Positions 1 to 8,599 of a stretch of 64,000 nt of DNA are shown piece after piece. The stretch is from Actinoplanes couchii (GTDB lineage Bacteria; Actinomycetota; Actinomycetes; Mycobacteriales; Micromonosporaceae). The notes beneath the pieces are model-generated. The model worked only from the letters and a program-made list of their open reading frames with translations. It was not told the origin of the DNA and made no database searches. Position 1 is the stretch's first letter, and each line of letters starts with the position of its first letter. The position numbers and the translations under genes are program-made. The stretch lies in the NCBI RefSeq assembly GCF_016862075.1, contig NZ_BOMG01000035.1:1-64000 (forward strand), written 5' to 3'.

Positions 1-2000
1 CCACCGCATCCTCGGAACCGGCACCATCAACCACCGCATCCTCAGGATCGGCACCATCAGCCACCGCGTCCTCGGCCGCGGCGTCATCAGCTACTACATC
101 CTCGGCCGTAGGGTCGTCAGCCACTACGTCCTCGGCCGCTGGGTCGTCAGTCGCCGTGGTCTCGGGAACGGAAGCATCAGCAACCGCGTCGCCATCGCCA
201 GGTGGCGCATCCGAAGGCACTGTTCCTTCGGCTGCAGCAGCCGGCTCGAACTCCTCTTCCGGAACCGACGGGATCGACGGGACCAGATCGGCGTCGGCGT
301 CGGCGTCGGCGTCGGCCAGAGTCAGCGCTCCGGCTTCCGGATCACCGTCCGCCGCGCTCGAATCGGCGTCCTCCGCGATCCGGTCACCGACTGCCGCGCT
401 CGAATCGGCGTCCTCCGCGCTCGGATCGCCGCCTTCCGTGATCGGGTTACTGACCGACGCGATTGGTTCGGCGTCCTCCGAGGACTCGCCCTCCGAGCCT
501 TCACCGGCGGGCTTCTCGCCGGGGCCGTCCGAGGCGAGGGCCGCTGCCAGGACGAAGTCGGCATCGCTCGTCAGGCTGTCACCAAAGTCGCCCGGTGGCT
601 GTGCGTCCTCGGCCCGTCCTTGATTCGGGTCCGTCTGCGCCAACGGCTCATCAGCCGCAAGATCCGCGGATGCAGGATCGCCAACCGTAGGCTCGTCATC
701 CACCGGGATGCCCGCCGCATGGTTCTCCCCCGCGATGTCCCCGGCTGCCAGGTTGTCGGCAGTGGAAGCGTCCGTCGCGAGTTTGTCGGCAGTGGAAGCG
801 TCCGTCGCGAGTTTGTCGGCCGCAAGGTCCTCGACCGCAAAGTCCTCCACCACATGGTTCTCGGCCGCATGGTTCTCGGCCGCAAAGTCCTCCACCACAT
901 GGTTCTCGGCCGCATGGTTCTCGGCCGCATGGTTCTCGGCCGCAAAGTCCTCCACCGCATGATTCTTGGGCGCGTGGTTCTCGGCCGCGAGGTCCTCCGC
1001 AGCGACCTCCTCGGCCGCCAGGTTGTCGGCCGTGAGGGTGTCAGTCGCGAGGCTTTCGGCCTCCGCTGGCTCATCGATGGCGAAGGACGTCGAGGTGAGG
1101 GCGTCTGACGGATAATCCTCGACGGTTTCGTCTCGCAGCGCTGGTGGCCGGCCGTCGACCGCTCTGGTGATTATCAAGTCGAGAGTGGTCACCGCGGGTG
1201 GGCGCTCGACCGCTTCCGGCTCGGCGACGGCGGACGAATCGGCATCGGCATCGGCATCGGCATCGGCATCGGCAAGATCGTTGTCGGCAAACTCGGTGCC
1301 GGGCTGATTGTCGGCGGTCCCAAGGCCTACATGATCAGCGGCGGGATCGACCTCGGCGAAATCGGCACCGGCAGGCTCGCCTTCGGCGAACTCGGCGAAC
1401 TCGGCGCTCGCGGGCTCGCCATCGGCGAAGTCGGCGTTCGCGGGATCACCTTCGGCGGGCTCAGGGTTCGCGGGCCTGACCTCAGTCAAGTCGGCATTCG
1501 CGGACTCGCCATCGGCGAAATCGGCGCTCGCGGGATCGGCCTCGGCGAAGTCGGCGTTTGCGGGATCGGCCTCGGTGAAGTCGGTGGTGGGACCGGCGTC
1601 AGGGATCTCGGCGGCGGGTTCCACGTCAGCGATCTCGACATCGGCAAGATCGTCGGCGAGATCGCCAGCGGGCTCGATGGTGTCGGATGGATCAGGGACC
1701 ACAACCGGGTCAGGGTCTGCGGCCGGATCAGGATCTGCGGTCGTGTCGGGGCCAGCGGCCGGATCAGGGTCCGCGACCAGGGCTGAGTCCGCGACCAAGG
1801 CGGAGGCCCCGGCCGCGGCCGGGTCAGGCTCTACGACCAGATCGGGGTCTACGACCAGATCAGGGTCGGCGACCAGGTCAGGGTCTGCGACTGGGGCTGG
1901 GGCTGGGAGGGTGGTCGGGTTGTGGAGGGCGGCCGGCTCGGAGACCTCGATGGGGTCGGGGAGGACCGTTGTCGGGTGGGTGTCGAGGTCGAGGCGGGCG
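1..2000 (-). repeat. Low-complexity acidic repeat region coding the arginase tail
   Basis: Read on the minus strand, this stretch encodes degenerate short units. Examples are AEDVVADD-like units at 60-170, AENHAAENHVVEDF units at about 840-960, TADKLATDAS units at about 775-830, ADADADADAD at about 1236-1275, GEPASADFAE-like units at about 1340-1560 and DPDLVADPDLVV units at about 1740-1890. The nucleotide repeats have different unit lengths, which suggests repeated slippage expansion. The composition predicts a strongly acidic, disordered or extended tail. The plus-strand open frames over this stretch are mirror images of the repeats. Confidence 0.85.
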
Positions 2001-2935
2001 GCTACCAGGTCGGGGCGGGACGCCGCGTTGCGGACCGGGGAGAGGCCGCTCACCACGGCTGAGGTGATCTCGGCGGCGTAGCGGCCGTCGGGGTCGTAGT
2101 CGGGGTCGAAGACGGTTATCTCCACGCCCAGGCAGTGGGGGGACTCGACCAGGCCGGACAGGAGGAGTTCCAGCTCGGGGAAGGCGATGCCGCCGGGGTC
2201 GGGGGCGTCCACGGCCGGCATGACCGCCGGGTCGAGGACGTCGACGTCCATGTGCACCCAGTAGCCGGCGCAGTCGACCAGCTGGTCGCGGGCCCATTGG
2301 GCGCTGCGGGCGGCGCCCTCGGCGCGCAGGGCGGGCACCGGGCGGGTGATGATGCCGGCGGCCTGGAGGTCGAGGCGGTACTCGTCCTGGGCGCGGATGC
2401 CGAGGACCACCACGTCGATGTCGCGGAAGTAGGGGCGGCGGGACTCGATGGCGGCCAGGTCGGCCTGGCCGCGGCCGGTGACCAGGGCGAGGTCCTCGCC
2501 GGCGGCGGCGCCCACGTAGGACGCGTTGCCGGGGTGCCGGAAGTCGGAGTGACCGTCCACGAAGACGAGTCCGATGCGGCCGCCGACGGCGTCACCGAGG
2601 CGGTGCATGGCGATGCCGGAGCCGATCAGTATCGAGCAGTCGCCGCCGAGCACGACCGGGAACTCGCCGTTGTCCAGGATGGCGCCGATCCGGTCGGCGA
2701 GCGCCTTGGAGTAGGCGGCGATCTCCGGGGCGTGGGCGACACCGTCACCGGGACGCCAGTCGCCCGGGTCGTACCGCGGCGGGGTGAGACAGCCCGCGTC
2801 GCGGGCGCCGAGCCGGGCCAGCAGACCTTGGTCGCGGAGGGCGCCGGGCGCCTTGGCACAGCCCGGCACCGACGTCGCGGTGGGCGGGCGCAGGCCGAGA
2901 TTGGACGGTGCGTCCAGAACGGCGATGCGACGCAC
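1..2935 (-). CDS. Arginase/agmatinase-family protein with very long acidic repeat tail (3' end beyond window)
   Basis: Residues 1 to about 300 form a ureohydrolase domain (hydrolysis of arginine, agmatine or a related guanidino/amidino compound at a di-manganese centre). Visible metal motifs are GGDCS (97-101, family consensus GGDHS), DGHSD (127-131), HMDVDVLDP (228-236) and E272. Cys100 replaces the usual His ligand, so substrate and activity are uncertain. The GTG start at 2933-2935 has AAGGAGG five bases upstream and lies 24 bp after the thioredoxin-TPR gene, so the two are probably co-transcribed. Family members are about 300 aa and should stop near position 2000. Here the frame stays open to the window edge, about 670 more codons, with Asp/Glu/Ala/Pro/Val repeats. 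I checked that frame and saw no stop. The end of the protein is not in view. Confidence 0.85.
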   Translation of the reverse strand, partial: MRRIAVLDAPSNLGLRPPTATSVPGCAKAPGALRDQGLLARLGARDAGCLTPPRYDPGDWRPGDGVAHAPEIAAYSKALADRIGAILDNGEFPVVLGGDCSILIGSGIAMHRLGDAVGGRIGLVFVDGHSDFRHPGNASYVGAAAGEDLALVTGRGQADLAAIESRRPYFRDIDVVVLGIRAQDEYRLDLQAAGIITRPVPALRAEGAARSAQWARDQLVDCAGYWVHMDVDVLDPAVMPAVDAPDPGGIAFPELELLLSGLVESPHCLGVEITVFDPDYDPDGRYAAEITSAVVSGLSPVRNAASRPDLVAARLDLDTHPTTVLPDPIEVSEPAALHNPTTLPAPAPVADPDLVADPDLVVDPDLVVEPDPAAAGASALVADSALVADPDPAAGPDTTADPDPAADPDPVVVPDPSDTIEPAGDLADDLADVEIADVEPAAEIPDAGPTTDFTEADPANADFAEADPASADFADGESANADLTEVRPANPEPAEGDPANADFADGEPASAEFAEFAEGEPAGADFAEVDPAADHVGLGTADNQPGTEFADNDLADADADADADADSSAVAEPEAVERPPAVTTLDLIITRAVDGRPPALRDETVEDYPSDALTSTSFAIDEPAEAESLATDTLTADNLAAEEVAAEDLAAENHAPKNHAVEDFAAENHAAENHAAENHVVEDFAAENHAAENHVVEDFAVEDLAADKLATDASTADKLATDASTADNLAAGDIAGENHAAGIPVDDEPTVGDPASADLAADEPLAQTDPNQGRAEDAQPPGDFGDSLTSDADFVLAAALASDGPGEKPAGEGSEGESSEDAEPIASVSNPITEGGDPSAEDADSSAAVGDRIAEDADSSAADGDPEAGALTLADADADADADLVPSIPSVPEEEFEPAAAAEGTVPSDAPPGDGDAVADASVPETTATDDPAAEDVVADDPTAEDVVADDAAAEDAVADGADPEDAVVDGAGSEDAV

Positions 2936-2959
2936 GACGCCCTCCTTGTCCTCGAATTC

Positions 2960-3886
2960 CTAGAAGAGTGCGCTGGCCAGGGCGCGTCGCGCGCCGGCGA
3001 CCGCGGGGTCGTCGGGGCCGGCCACGGCGAACAGCGACAGCAGGTGTTTGCGGACCGCGTCCCGGTCGTCACCGAAGGTCTTCTTGACCAGGGCGACGAG
3101 CCGCGCGTACGCCAGATCGGCCTGTCCGCTGAGCACCTCGATGTCGGCGGCGAGCCGCTGGGCCTCGACGTCGTCGGGGGAGGTCTCGGCCTTGGCCAGG
3201 GCGGTGGCCGGGTCGACGCCGGCGATCCGCCGGTAGAGCTCCACCTGGGCGAGGCCGGACTCGGCGGCCGCGTCGGCGGGCGCCTCGGCGAGGATCTTCC
3301 GGTACGCCGCCTCGGCCGCGTCCAGGTCGCCGGTCATCAGGGCGTCGTCGGCGGCGTCCAGGCGCGGGTCCTCGGGGGCGGCGACGCTGACGCCGGCCGC
3401 CTTGAGGACGGCGTCGATGTACTGCCGGATCTGGGTCTCCGGCAGGACTCCGCTGAAGCCCTCCACCGGCTGGCCGCCGATCAGAGCGGTGACCTGCGGG
3501 ATGCCCTGGACCCGGAAGGCCTGCGCGAGGCGCGGGCTGACGTCCACATTGACCTTGCCGAGGATCCACGCCCCCGCGTACTCCCCGGCGAGGCGCTCCA
3601 GCACCGGCGAGAGCTGCTTGCAGGGCTCGCACCAGTCGGCCCAGAAGTCCAGCAGGATCGGCGTCTCCACCGACCGCTCCAGGACGGACTGGAACTCGGC
3701 GTCGGTGACCTCGATGATGGTCTCCGGGGCGACGCCGGGGATGCCGGGAACAGCGCCGGGGGTCTCTCCGGCGGGGGCCGCGGGGCGGCTCGGCGCGGCG
3801 GGTCTGGCCGGCGGCGAGGGGCGCAGCGCGCTGAGATCGACCGCGCCGCGGGTGAAGATCGACGGAGTGGTCCGTGGGTCGCTCAT
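2960..3886 (-). CDS. Thioredoxin-domain/TPR protein, CnoX (YbbN)-like
   Basis: This 308-aa protein has a disordered Pro/Ala-rich N-terminus (about 1-50), a thioredoxin fold with the active-site motif FWADWCEPCK (cysteines 86 and 89), and a C-terminal helical tetratricopeptide-like region from about 165 to 308. The arrangement matches the CnoX/YbbN family, which protects or holds client proteins and can cooperate with chaperones. Both active-site cysteines are kept, so redox activity is plausible. It lies between the acyl-CoA mutase gene (76 bp upstream) and the arginase gene (24 bp downstream), all on the minus strand, which suggests one transcript. The cytoplasmic location is inferred from the lack of a signal peptide. 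Confidence 0.85.
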   Translation of the reverse strand: MSDPRTTPSIFTRGAVDLSALRPSPPARPAAPSRPAAPAGETPGAVPGIPGVAPETIIEVTDAEFQSVLERSVETPILLDFWADWCEPCKQLSPVLERLAGEYAGAWILGKVNVDVSPRLAQAFRVQGIPQVTALIGGQPVEGFSGVLPETQIRQYIDAVLKAAGVSVAAPEDPRLDAADDALMTGDLDAAEAAYRKILAEAPADAAAESGLAQVELYRRIAGVDPATALAKAETSPDDVEAQRLAADIEVLSGQADLAYARLVALVKKTFGDDRDAVRKHLLSLFAVAGPDDPAVAGARRALASALF

Positions 3887-3962
3887 GGTTACCTAGTCTC
3901 GCACGCTGTCACGGCTGTTCGCGTCGCCACCGGCCCGCCGATATCGGACGTCACAGGCGCTG

Positions 3963-5636
3963 TCAGAAGCGGGGCGGCTCCCGGTAGACGCCCCACTCCG
4001 ATTTGAGCACACCGCAGATCTCTCCGAGGGTCGCTTCGGCGCGCGCGGCGTCGAGCATGGCCGGGATCATGTTCCGCCCGTCCCGCGCGGCGGCGACCAT
4101 GTCGTCCAGGGCGGCTTTCACGCGTACGGCGTCGCGGTCGGCCTTGCGGTCGGTCAGATCGCGTCGTTGCGCTTTCTCGACCTCGTGCGACACCCGGAGG
4201 ATCTCCAGTTCCTTCGCGACGGTGCCGGTGTGCGCGTTGACACCGACCACCTTTTTGTCGCTCCGCTCCACGGCCTGCTGGTACGCGAAGGCAGCCTCGG
4301 CGATGTGGGTGGTGAACCAGCCGTCCTCGATGCCGCGCAGGATCCCGGCGGTGATGCTGCCGTCGTGGCCGAGTTCCCGGATGCGGGTGAAGATCTCCTC
4401 CGCTTCGGCCTCGATCCGGTCGGTGAGGGCCTCCACGTACCACGAGCCGCCGAGCGGATCGGCGACGTTCACCACGCCGGTCTCCTCCATCAGGACCTGC
4501 TGGGTGCGCAGGGCGATCTCGGCGGATTCGTCGGTGGGCAGGGCGAGGGTCTCGTCGAGGGCGTTGGTGTGCAGCGAGTTGGTGCCGCCGAGGATCGCGG
4601 CGAGGGCTTCGACGGCGGTCCGGACCACGTTGTTGACCGGCTGCTGGGCGGTGAGCGACACCCCGGCGGTCTGCGTGTGGAACTTCAGCCACTGTGCTTT
4701 CTCGCTGGTGGCGCCGTAGTCGTCGCGCAGGTGCCGGGCCCAGATCCGGCGGGCGGCCCGGAATTTGGCGATCTCCTCGAAGAAGTCGACGTGGGCGTCG
4801 AAGAAGAAGCTGAGGCCGGGGGCGAAGGTGTTCACGTCGAGGCCGCGGGACAGGCCGAGTTCGACGTAGCCGAAGCCGTCGGCGAGGGTGTACGCCAGCT
4901 CCTGCGCGGCGGTCGAGCCGGCTTCCCGGATGTGGTACCCGCTGACCGAGAGCGGTTTGTACCGGGGGATCTCGGCCGCGCAGTACTCCATCAGGTCGCC
5001 GATCAGGCGCAGGTGCGGCTCGGGCGCGAACAGCCACTCCTTCTGCGCGATGTACTCCTTGAAGATGTCGGTCTGCAGGGTGCCGTCGAGCTTCGACAGG
5101 TCGGCGCCCTGGCGTTCGGCGGCGACCAGGTACATCACGAAGACCGGCACGGCCGGGCCGGAGATGGTCATGCTGGTGGTGACGTCCTGCAGCGGGATGC
5201 CGTCGAAGAGCACGTCCATGTCGGCGGCCGAATCGACGGCGACCCCGCAGTGGCCGACCTCGCCGAGGGATTCCGGCTCGTCGGAGTCGCGGCCCATCAG
5301 GGTGGGCATGTCGAACGCGACGCTGAGGCCACCACCGCCGGCGGCCAGGATCATCTTGTAGCGCTCGTTGGTCTGCCGGGCGTTGCCGAAGCCGGCGAAC
5401 TGCCGGATCGTCCAGGCCCGCCCGCGGTACCCGGTGGGGTGCAGGCCACGGGTGAACGGGAACTCGCCCGGCCAGCCGATCCGCTCGAAACCGGGATGGC
5501 CGGCCCCGTCCGGCGGGCCGTAGACCGGGTCGACCTCGGCACCGGAGAGGGTGGTGAAGTCGGCGTCGCGCTTGCGGGCGGCGTCGTAGCGTCGTTGCCA
5601 GCGCTCCCGGCCGGCGTGGATCTCGGCAGCGTCCAT
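3963..5636 (-). CDS. icmA: Acyl-CoA mutase large subunit, isobutyryl-CoA mutase type
   Basis: This 557-aa protein is a methylmalonyl-CoA-mutase-fold substrate domain without a B12-binding domain, so it needs a separate small cobalamin subunit that is not in the window. With the ATG at 5634-5636 as start, the two residues that distinguish isobutyryl-CoA mutase from methylmalonyl-CoA mutase are Phe80 (RQFAGF) and Gln198 (YIAQKEW). These are the identities and numbers reported for Streptomyces cinnamonensis IcmA, where methylmalonyl-CoA mutase has Tyr and Arg. The agreement supports both the start and the call. The predicted reaction is adenosylcobalamin-dependent interconversion of isobutyryl-CoA and n-butyryl-CoA. 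An upstream in-frame start at 5687 lacks a ribosome site. MeaB, the epimerase and a thiolase follow beyond an inserted gene pair. Confidence 0.85.
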   Translation of the reverse strand: MDAAEIHAGRERWQRRYDAARKRDADFTTLSGAEVDPVYGPPDGAGHPGFERIGWPGEFPFTRGLHPTGYRGRAWTIRQFAGFGNARQTNERYKMILAAGGGGLSVAFDMPTLMGRDSDEPESLGEVGHCGVAVDSAADMDVLFDGIPLQDVTTSMTISGPAVPVFVMYLVAAERQGADLSKLDGTLQTDIFKEYIAQKEWLFAPEPHLRLIGDLMEYCAAEIPRYKPLSVSGYHIREAGSTAAQELAYTLADGFGYVELGLSRGLDVNTFAPGLSFFFDAHVDFFEEIAKFRAARRIWARHLRDDYGATSEKAQWLKFHTQTAGVSLTAQQPVNNVVRTAVEALAAILGGTNSLHTNALDETLALPTDESAEIALRTQQVLMEETGVVNVADPLGGSWYVEALTDRIEAEAEEIFTRIRELGHDGSITAGILRGIEDGWFTTHIAEAAFAYQQAVERSDKKVVGVNAHTGTVAKELEILRVSHEVEKAQRRDLTDRKADRDAVRVKAALDDMVAAARDGRNMIPAMLDAARAEATLGEICGVLKSEWGVYREPPRF

Positions 5637-5774
5637 CCCGCCATCGTAGAGCAGAACTGAACGATCGCTAAGGATTCCATCGATCATCGTGGTGAATGAA
5701 CGACAAGGGATTTCCCCACTGTCGCGGAGGCCCGGTCCGGACAACGCTGGAGGACGACGCAGTCCTTCCTCCAC

Positions 5775-5808
5775 AGCCCCGGCGGCGCCCGCCAACGCTG
5801 CCGGGGCT
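5775..5808 (-). terminator. Hairpin after the flavin monooxygenase gene
   Basis: The arms AGCCCCGGCGGCG (5775-5787) and CGCTGCCGGGGCT (5796-5808) pair over 13 bp with one mismatch and an 8-nt loop, 9 bp past the monooxygenase stop. There is no U-tract, as is common in actinobacteria. Confidence 0.55.
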
Positions 5809-5816
5809 CCCCGCCC

Positions 5817-6998
5817 TCAGAGGTCAGGGAGCCGGTGGTCGAAGATCCAGGCCTGCGGATCGCCCTTGCGGTGCAGCAGCCGCATCACCGTGGGCGTCAT
5901 CGCGTCCCGGATCGCGGCGCCGACCGGCCCGGCCACCTTCGTGCTGCTCGACCGCCGTCCGTAGGCGACGACCTTCTCGACCCGGGGCCGGCGGATCGTG
6001 ACGTAGTCGGCGAGCGCCTCCGGCACCCCGTCGTGCCGTCGCAGACAGTCACCGAGGACCACGGCGTCCTCCAGCGCCATCGACGCGCCCTGGCCGGAGG
6101 ACGGCGCGACGGCGTGCGCGGCGTCACCGGCCAGCACGATCCGGTCGCGGTGCCAGTGCGGGATCCGGCGCAGGTCGCGGGTGTTCCACGGGCCGGCGAT
6201 CTCGGCGGTCGCCCGGATCAGCCCGGCGGCCGGCTCCCCCTCGGCCAGCTCCAGCAGATGGGCCCGCCAGCTCTCCGGGGTGAACTCGCCCGGCCGTACC
6301 GGCTGCTTGCGGGGTGGGTTGGCGAACCACCAGACCGATCCGTCCGGCGCGGTGGCCCAGCCGAAGAACGCCCGCCGCCCGAACGACATCCGCATCTCCC
6401 CCGGCCGCGACGCGAGCTCCGCGGGCACCGGGCCGTCGGTGAAGCCCCCGGTGTCGAGCAGGCCCAGATGGAACGGCTCAGGGGCTTCAGGATCAATGGC
6501 TCTGCGGGTACGGGAACGCAGACCGTCCGCCCCGACCAGCAGGTCGGCACCGGCCGTGGCGCCGTTGCCGAACGTGACGGTCACCCCGTCCGGCCCGGTC
6601 GTGGCGGCGGTGAGGCGATGCCCGTACCGGATCTCCACGCCCTGTCCCCGCACCTCCGCCCGCAGTGCCGCGGAGAGATCGGCCCGCCGGATCGAGGTGG
6701 TGACCGTCCCGTCCGGCAGCGGGCCACCGAGCGGCAGTTCGGCCAGCAGCCGCCCGGTGGCGCCGGACAGCCCGAGCACCGGGGTGGCGAACCCGCGGGC
6801 CAGCACCACGGCCGGGTCCATGCCGAGCGAGCGCAGCGCGTTCACCCCGTTGACCGCGAGGGTCAGCCACAGCCCCCGCTCGCCGTCGTCCGGCTCGGTG
6901 GCCTCGTAGATCACCGGCGCCCATCCGGCATGCCGGAGGGCGATGGCGGTGGCGGTCCCGGCGATGCCGCCGCCGATCACCGCAGCATTTTTAGTCAT
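5817..6998 (-). CDS. FAD-dependent monooxygenase (aromatic hydroxylase family)
   Basis: The protein is 393 aa from the ATG at 6996-6998. It shows the three signatures of class A flavin monooxygenases: the dinucleotide site IGGGIAGTATAIALRHAGW near the N-terminus, GADGLRSRTR in the middle, and LAGDAAHAVAPSSGQGAS (GD motif) towards the C-terminus. Such enzymes hydroxylate small aromatic or polyketide-like substrates with NAD(P)H and O2, or hydroxylate drugs such as tetracyclines or rifamycins; the substrate here cannot be told. A TTG start at 7034 is possible but would place the start beyond the operator palindrome. The gene is divergent from a padR regulator, with a 53-bp gap, and the pair splits the meaB-icmA cluster. 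Confidence 0.85.
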   Translation of the reverse strand: MTKNAAVIGGGIAGTATAIALRHAGWAPVIYEATEPDDGERGLWLTLAVNGVNALRSLGMDPAVVLARGFATPVLGLSGATGRLLAELPLGGPLPDGTVTTSIRRADLSAALRAEVRGQGVEIRYGHRLTAATTGPDGVTVTFGNGATAGADLLVGADGLRSRTRRAIDPEAPEPFHLGLLDTGGFTDGPVPAELASRPGEMRMSFGRRAFFGWATAPDGSVWWFANPPRKQPVRPGEFTPESWRAHLLELAEGEPAAGLIRATAEIAGPWNTRDLRRIPHWHRDRIVLAGDAAHAVAPSSGQGASMALEDAVVLGDCLRRHDGVPEALADYVTIRRPRVEKVVAYGRRSSSTKVAGPVGAAIRDAMTPTVMRLLHRKGDPQAWIFDHRLPDL

Positions 6999-7024
6999 AC
7001 AATTACTATTAATGAGATGACTAA
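6991..7024. promoter_or_regulatory. 34-bp imperfect palindrome, probable PadR operator
   Basis: Outer arms TTAGTCAT (6991-6998) and ATGACTAA (7017-7024) and inner arms ATTA (7002-7005) and TAAT (7010-7013) share one centre at 7007.5; 13 of 17 half-site positions match. The element is AT-rich in a GC-rich region. It covers the ATG of the monooxygenase and lies 27 bp before the padR start, so one bound dimer could control both directions. That PadR binds here is inferred from position and symmetry. Confidence 0.65.
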
Positions 7025-7051
7025 GAATCGTCAAGGCCTAAGCTCAGGGTC

Positions 7052-7633
7052 ATGAAGCGGTCCCCACTGGCGATGGTTCTGCTGGCACTGCTCGTGGAGG
7101 CGCCGATGCACCCGTACCGGATGCAGCAGGTGATCAAGCACCGCGGCCAGGACCAGCTGGTCAACGTGGCGCAGCGCAACAGCGTCTACCAGACCCTGGA
7201 CCGGCTGGTCCGGGAGGGACTCGCGCGGCCCGGCGGCACCAGCCGGGAGGCGGGACGGCCGGAACGCACCGTCTACGAGATCACCGACGAGGGCACGGCC
7301 GCCCTGCGCCGCTGGCTGCTGGAGATGCTGCCCGAGCCGGCCCGGGAGTTCCCGGAGTTCCCGGTGGCGCTCGCCTTCCTGCCGACGCTCAGCCCGGCCG
7401 AGACCCGGGAGCTGCTGGCACGCCGGGTCGAGACGCTCACCGCGCGGATCGCCGGGATCGAGGCGCAGGCCCCGGCCGGGCTGCCCCGGTTGTTCCTGAT
7501 CGAGGACGAATACCGGACCGCGCTGCTGCGGACCGAGCGGGACTGGCTGCGCGGGTTGGTCGACGACCTCGGCGACGGCAGCCTGACCTGGAGCCGCGAG
7601 ATGATCGAGGAGACGCTGGCCCGGTTCGGGTGA
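7052..7633 (+). CDS. PadR-family transcriptional regulator
   Basis: This 193-aa protein has an N-terminal winged helix (about 1-85, beginning MKRSPLAMVLLALLVEAPMH and with the recognition region NSVYQTLDRLVREGL) followed by a helical C-terminal dimerisation domain of the Vir_act_alpha_C kind. PadR proteins usually repress a neighbouring gene and release DNA on binding a small aromatic or lipophilic ligand. The gene is divergent from the flavin monooxygenase, and the shared palindrome at 6991-7024 is the likely operator. Its stop TGA (7631-7633) touches the stop of meaB on the other strand with no base between. Confidence 0.9.
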   Translation: MKRSPLAMVLLALLVEAPMHPYRMQQVIKHRGQDQLVNVAQRNSVYQTLDRLVREGLARPGGTSREAGRPERTVYEITDEGTAALRRWLLEMLPEPAREFPEFPVALAFLPTLSPAETRELLARRVETLTARIAGIEAQAPAGLPRLFLIEDEYRTALLRTERDWLRGLVDDLGDGSLTWSREMIEETLARFG

Positions 7634-8599
7634 TCAGTGCCCGAGGGCGGCCAGCAGTGACTCTGCGGCGGCGTACGGCGAAAGGTCACCCTGGGCGACG
7701 CGGGCCGCGAGATCGGGAAGGACCGTGCCGTCCCGCAGATCCCCCATCCGGCCCCGCAGGGTGCCCAGGGCCAGCGCCGAGATCTCCGCGGCGGCCCGTT
7801 GCTCCCGGCGTTTGCGCAGCGTGCCGCTGCTCTCCAGCCAGTCACGGTGTTTGCCGATCGCGGCCACCACGTCGTCGATGCCCTCGTTCTTGACGGCGAC
7901 CGCGCGCACCACCTGCGGCCGCCACTCGCCCGGACCGCGCCCACCGAGAGCGAGCATGCCCTGGATGTCGCGATGGGTGGCGTCGGCGCCGGGCCGGTCC
8001 GCCTTGTTGATCACGAAGACGTCGGCGATCTCCAGGACCCCGGCCTTGACCGCCTGGATCGCGTCGCCCATCCCGGGTGCGAGCAGCACCAGCGTGGTGT
8101 CGGCCAGCGAGGCGATCTCCACCTCGGCCTGACCGACCCCGACCGTCTCCACCAGGATCACGTCGCACCCGGCGCCCTCCAGCACCCGGACCGCCTGCGG
8201 GGTGGCCGCCGACAGCCCGCCGAGCTGCCCGCGGCTGGACATCGACCGGATGTAGACGCCCGGGTCGGCGGTGTGGTCCTGCATCCGGATCCGGTCGCCG
8301 AGGATGGCCCCGCCGGTGAACGGGCTGGACGGGTCGACGGCCAGCACCCCGATCCGGTGCCCGGCCAGGCGCAACGCCCGGACCAGCTCGTTCGTCGTGG
8401 TGGACTTGCCCACCCCGGGCGCGCCGGTGAGACCGACCACCCGGGCCCGGCCGGCCGACGGCGCCATCGCGGCGGCCACCTCGGGCAGGGCCGGATCACC
8501 GTCCTCCACCAGGCTGATCAGACGGGCGACGGACCGCGCGTCGCCCTCCCGGGCCTTGGCCACCAGGGAGGGCACGTCACGCGACCGCCGCACGGTCAT
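7634..8599 (-). CDS. meaB: MeaB-type GTPase chaperone of B12-dependent acyl-CoA mutase
   Basis: This 321-aa protein has the G3E-family P-loop GAPGVGKS (59-66), the switch region [19 protein letters not shown], the ETVGVGQAE motif and the guanine-specificity motif NKAD. MeaB guards adenosylcobalamin loading and repair of inactivated mutases. Here the expected client is the IcmA-type subunit encoded downstream beyond the inserted monooxygenase/padR pair. Its ATG overlaps the thiolase stop by four bases (ATGA), indicating translational coupling. It ends exactly against the padR stop on the opposite strand. Confidence 0.93.
   Translation of the reverse strand: MTVRRSRDVPSLVAKAREGDARSVARLISLVEDGDPALPEVAAAMAPSAGRARVVGLTGAPGVGKSTTTNELVRALRLAGHRIGVLAVDPSSPFTGGAILGDRIRMQDHTADPGVYIRSMSSRGQLGGLSAATPQAVRVLEGAGCDVILVETVGVGQAEVEIASLADTTLVLLAPGMGDAIQAVKAGVLEIADVFVINKADRPGADATHRDIQGMLALGGRGPGEWRPQVVRAVAVKNEGIDDVVAAIGKHRDWLESSGTLRKRREQRAAAEISALALGTLRGRMGDLRDGTVLPDLAARVAQGDLSPYAAAESLLAALGH

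Noticed and set aside
1198..1479. CRISPR-like or satellite array from the regular short repeats at 1200-1560.
   Set aside because: Units are short, coding and degenerate, with no conserved spacer structure or cas genes.
620..1786. Plus-strand open frames with regular VLGRMVLGRKVLHH and IGEIGARGIGLGEVG patterns, resembling repeat or pentapeptide-like proteins.
   Set aside because: They are the mirror of the minus-strand acidic repeats, lack ribosome sites, and the minus-strand frame continues from a convincing arginase domain.
2135..4006. A 623-codon plus-strand open frame across the arginase and thioredoxin genes.
   Set aside because: Antisense shadow of GC-rich coding sequence; both minus-strand genes have clear domains.
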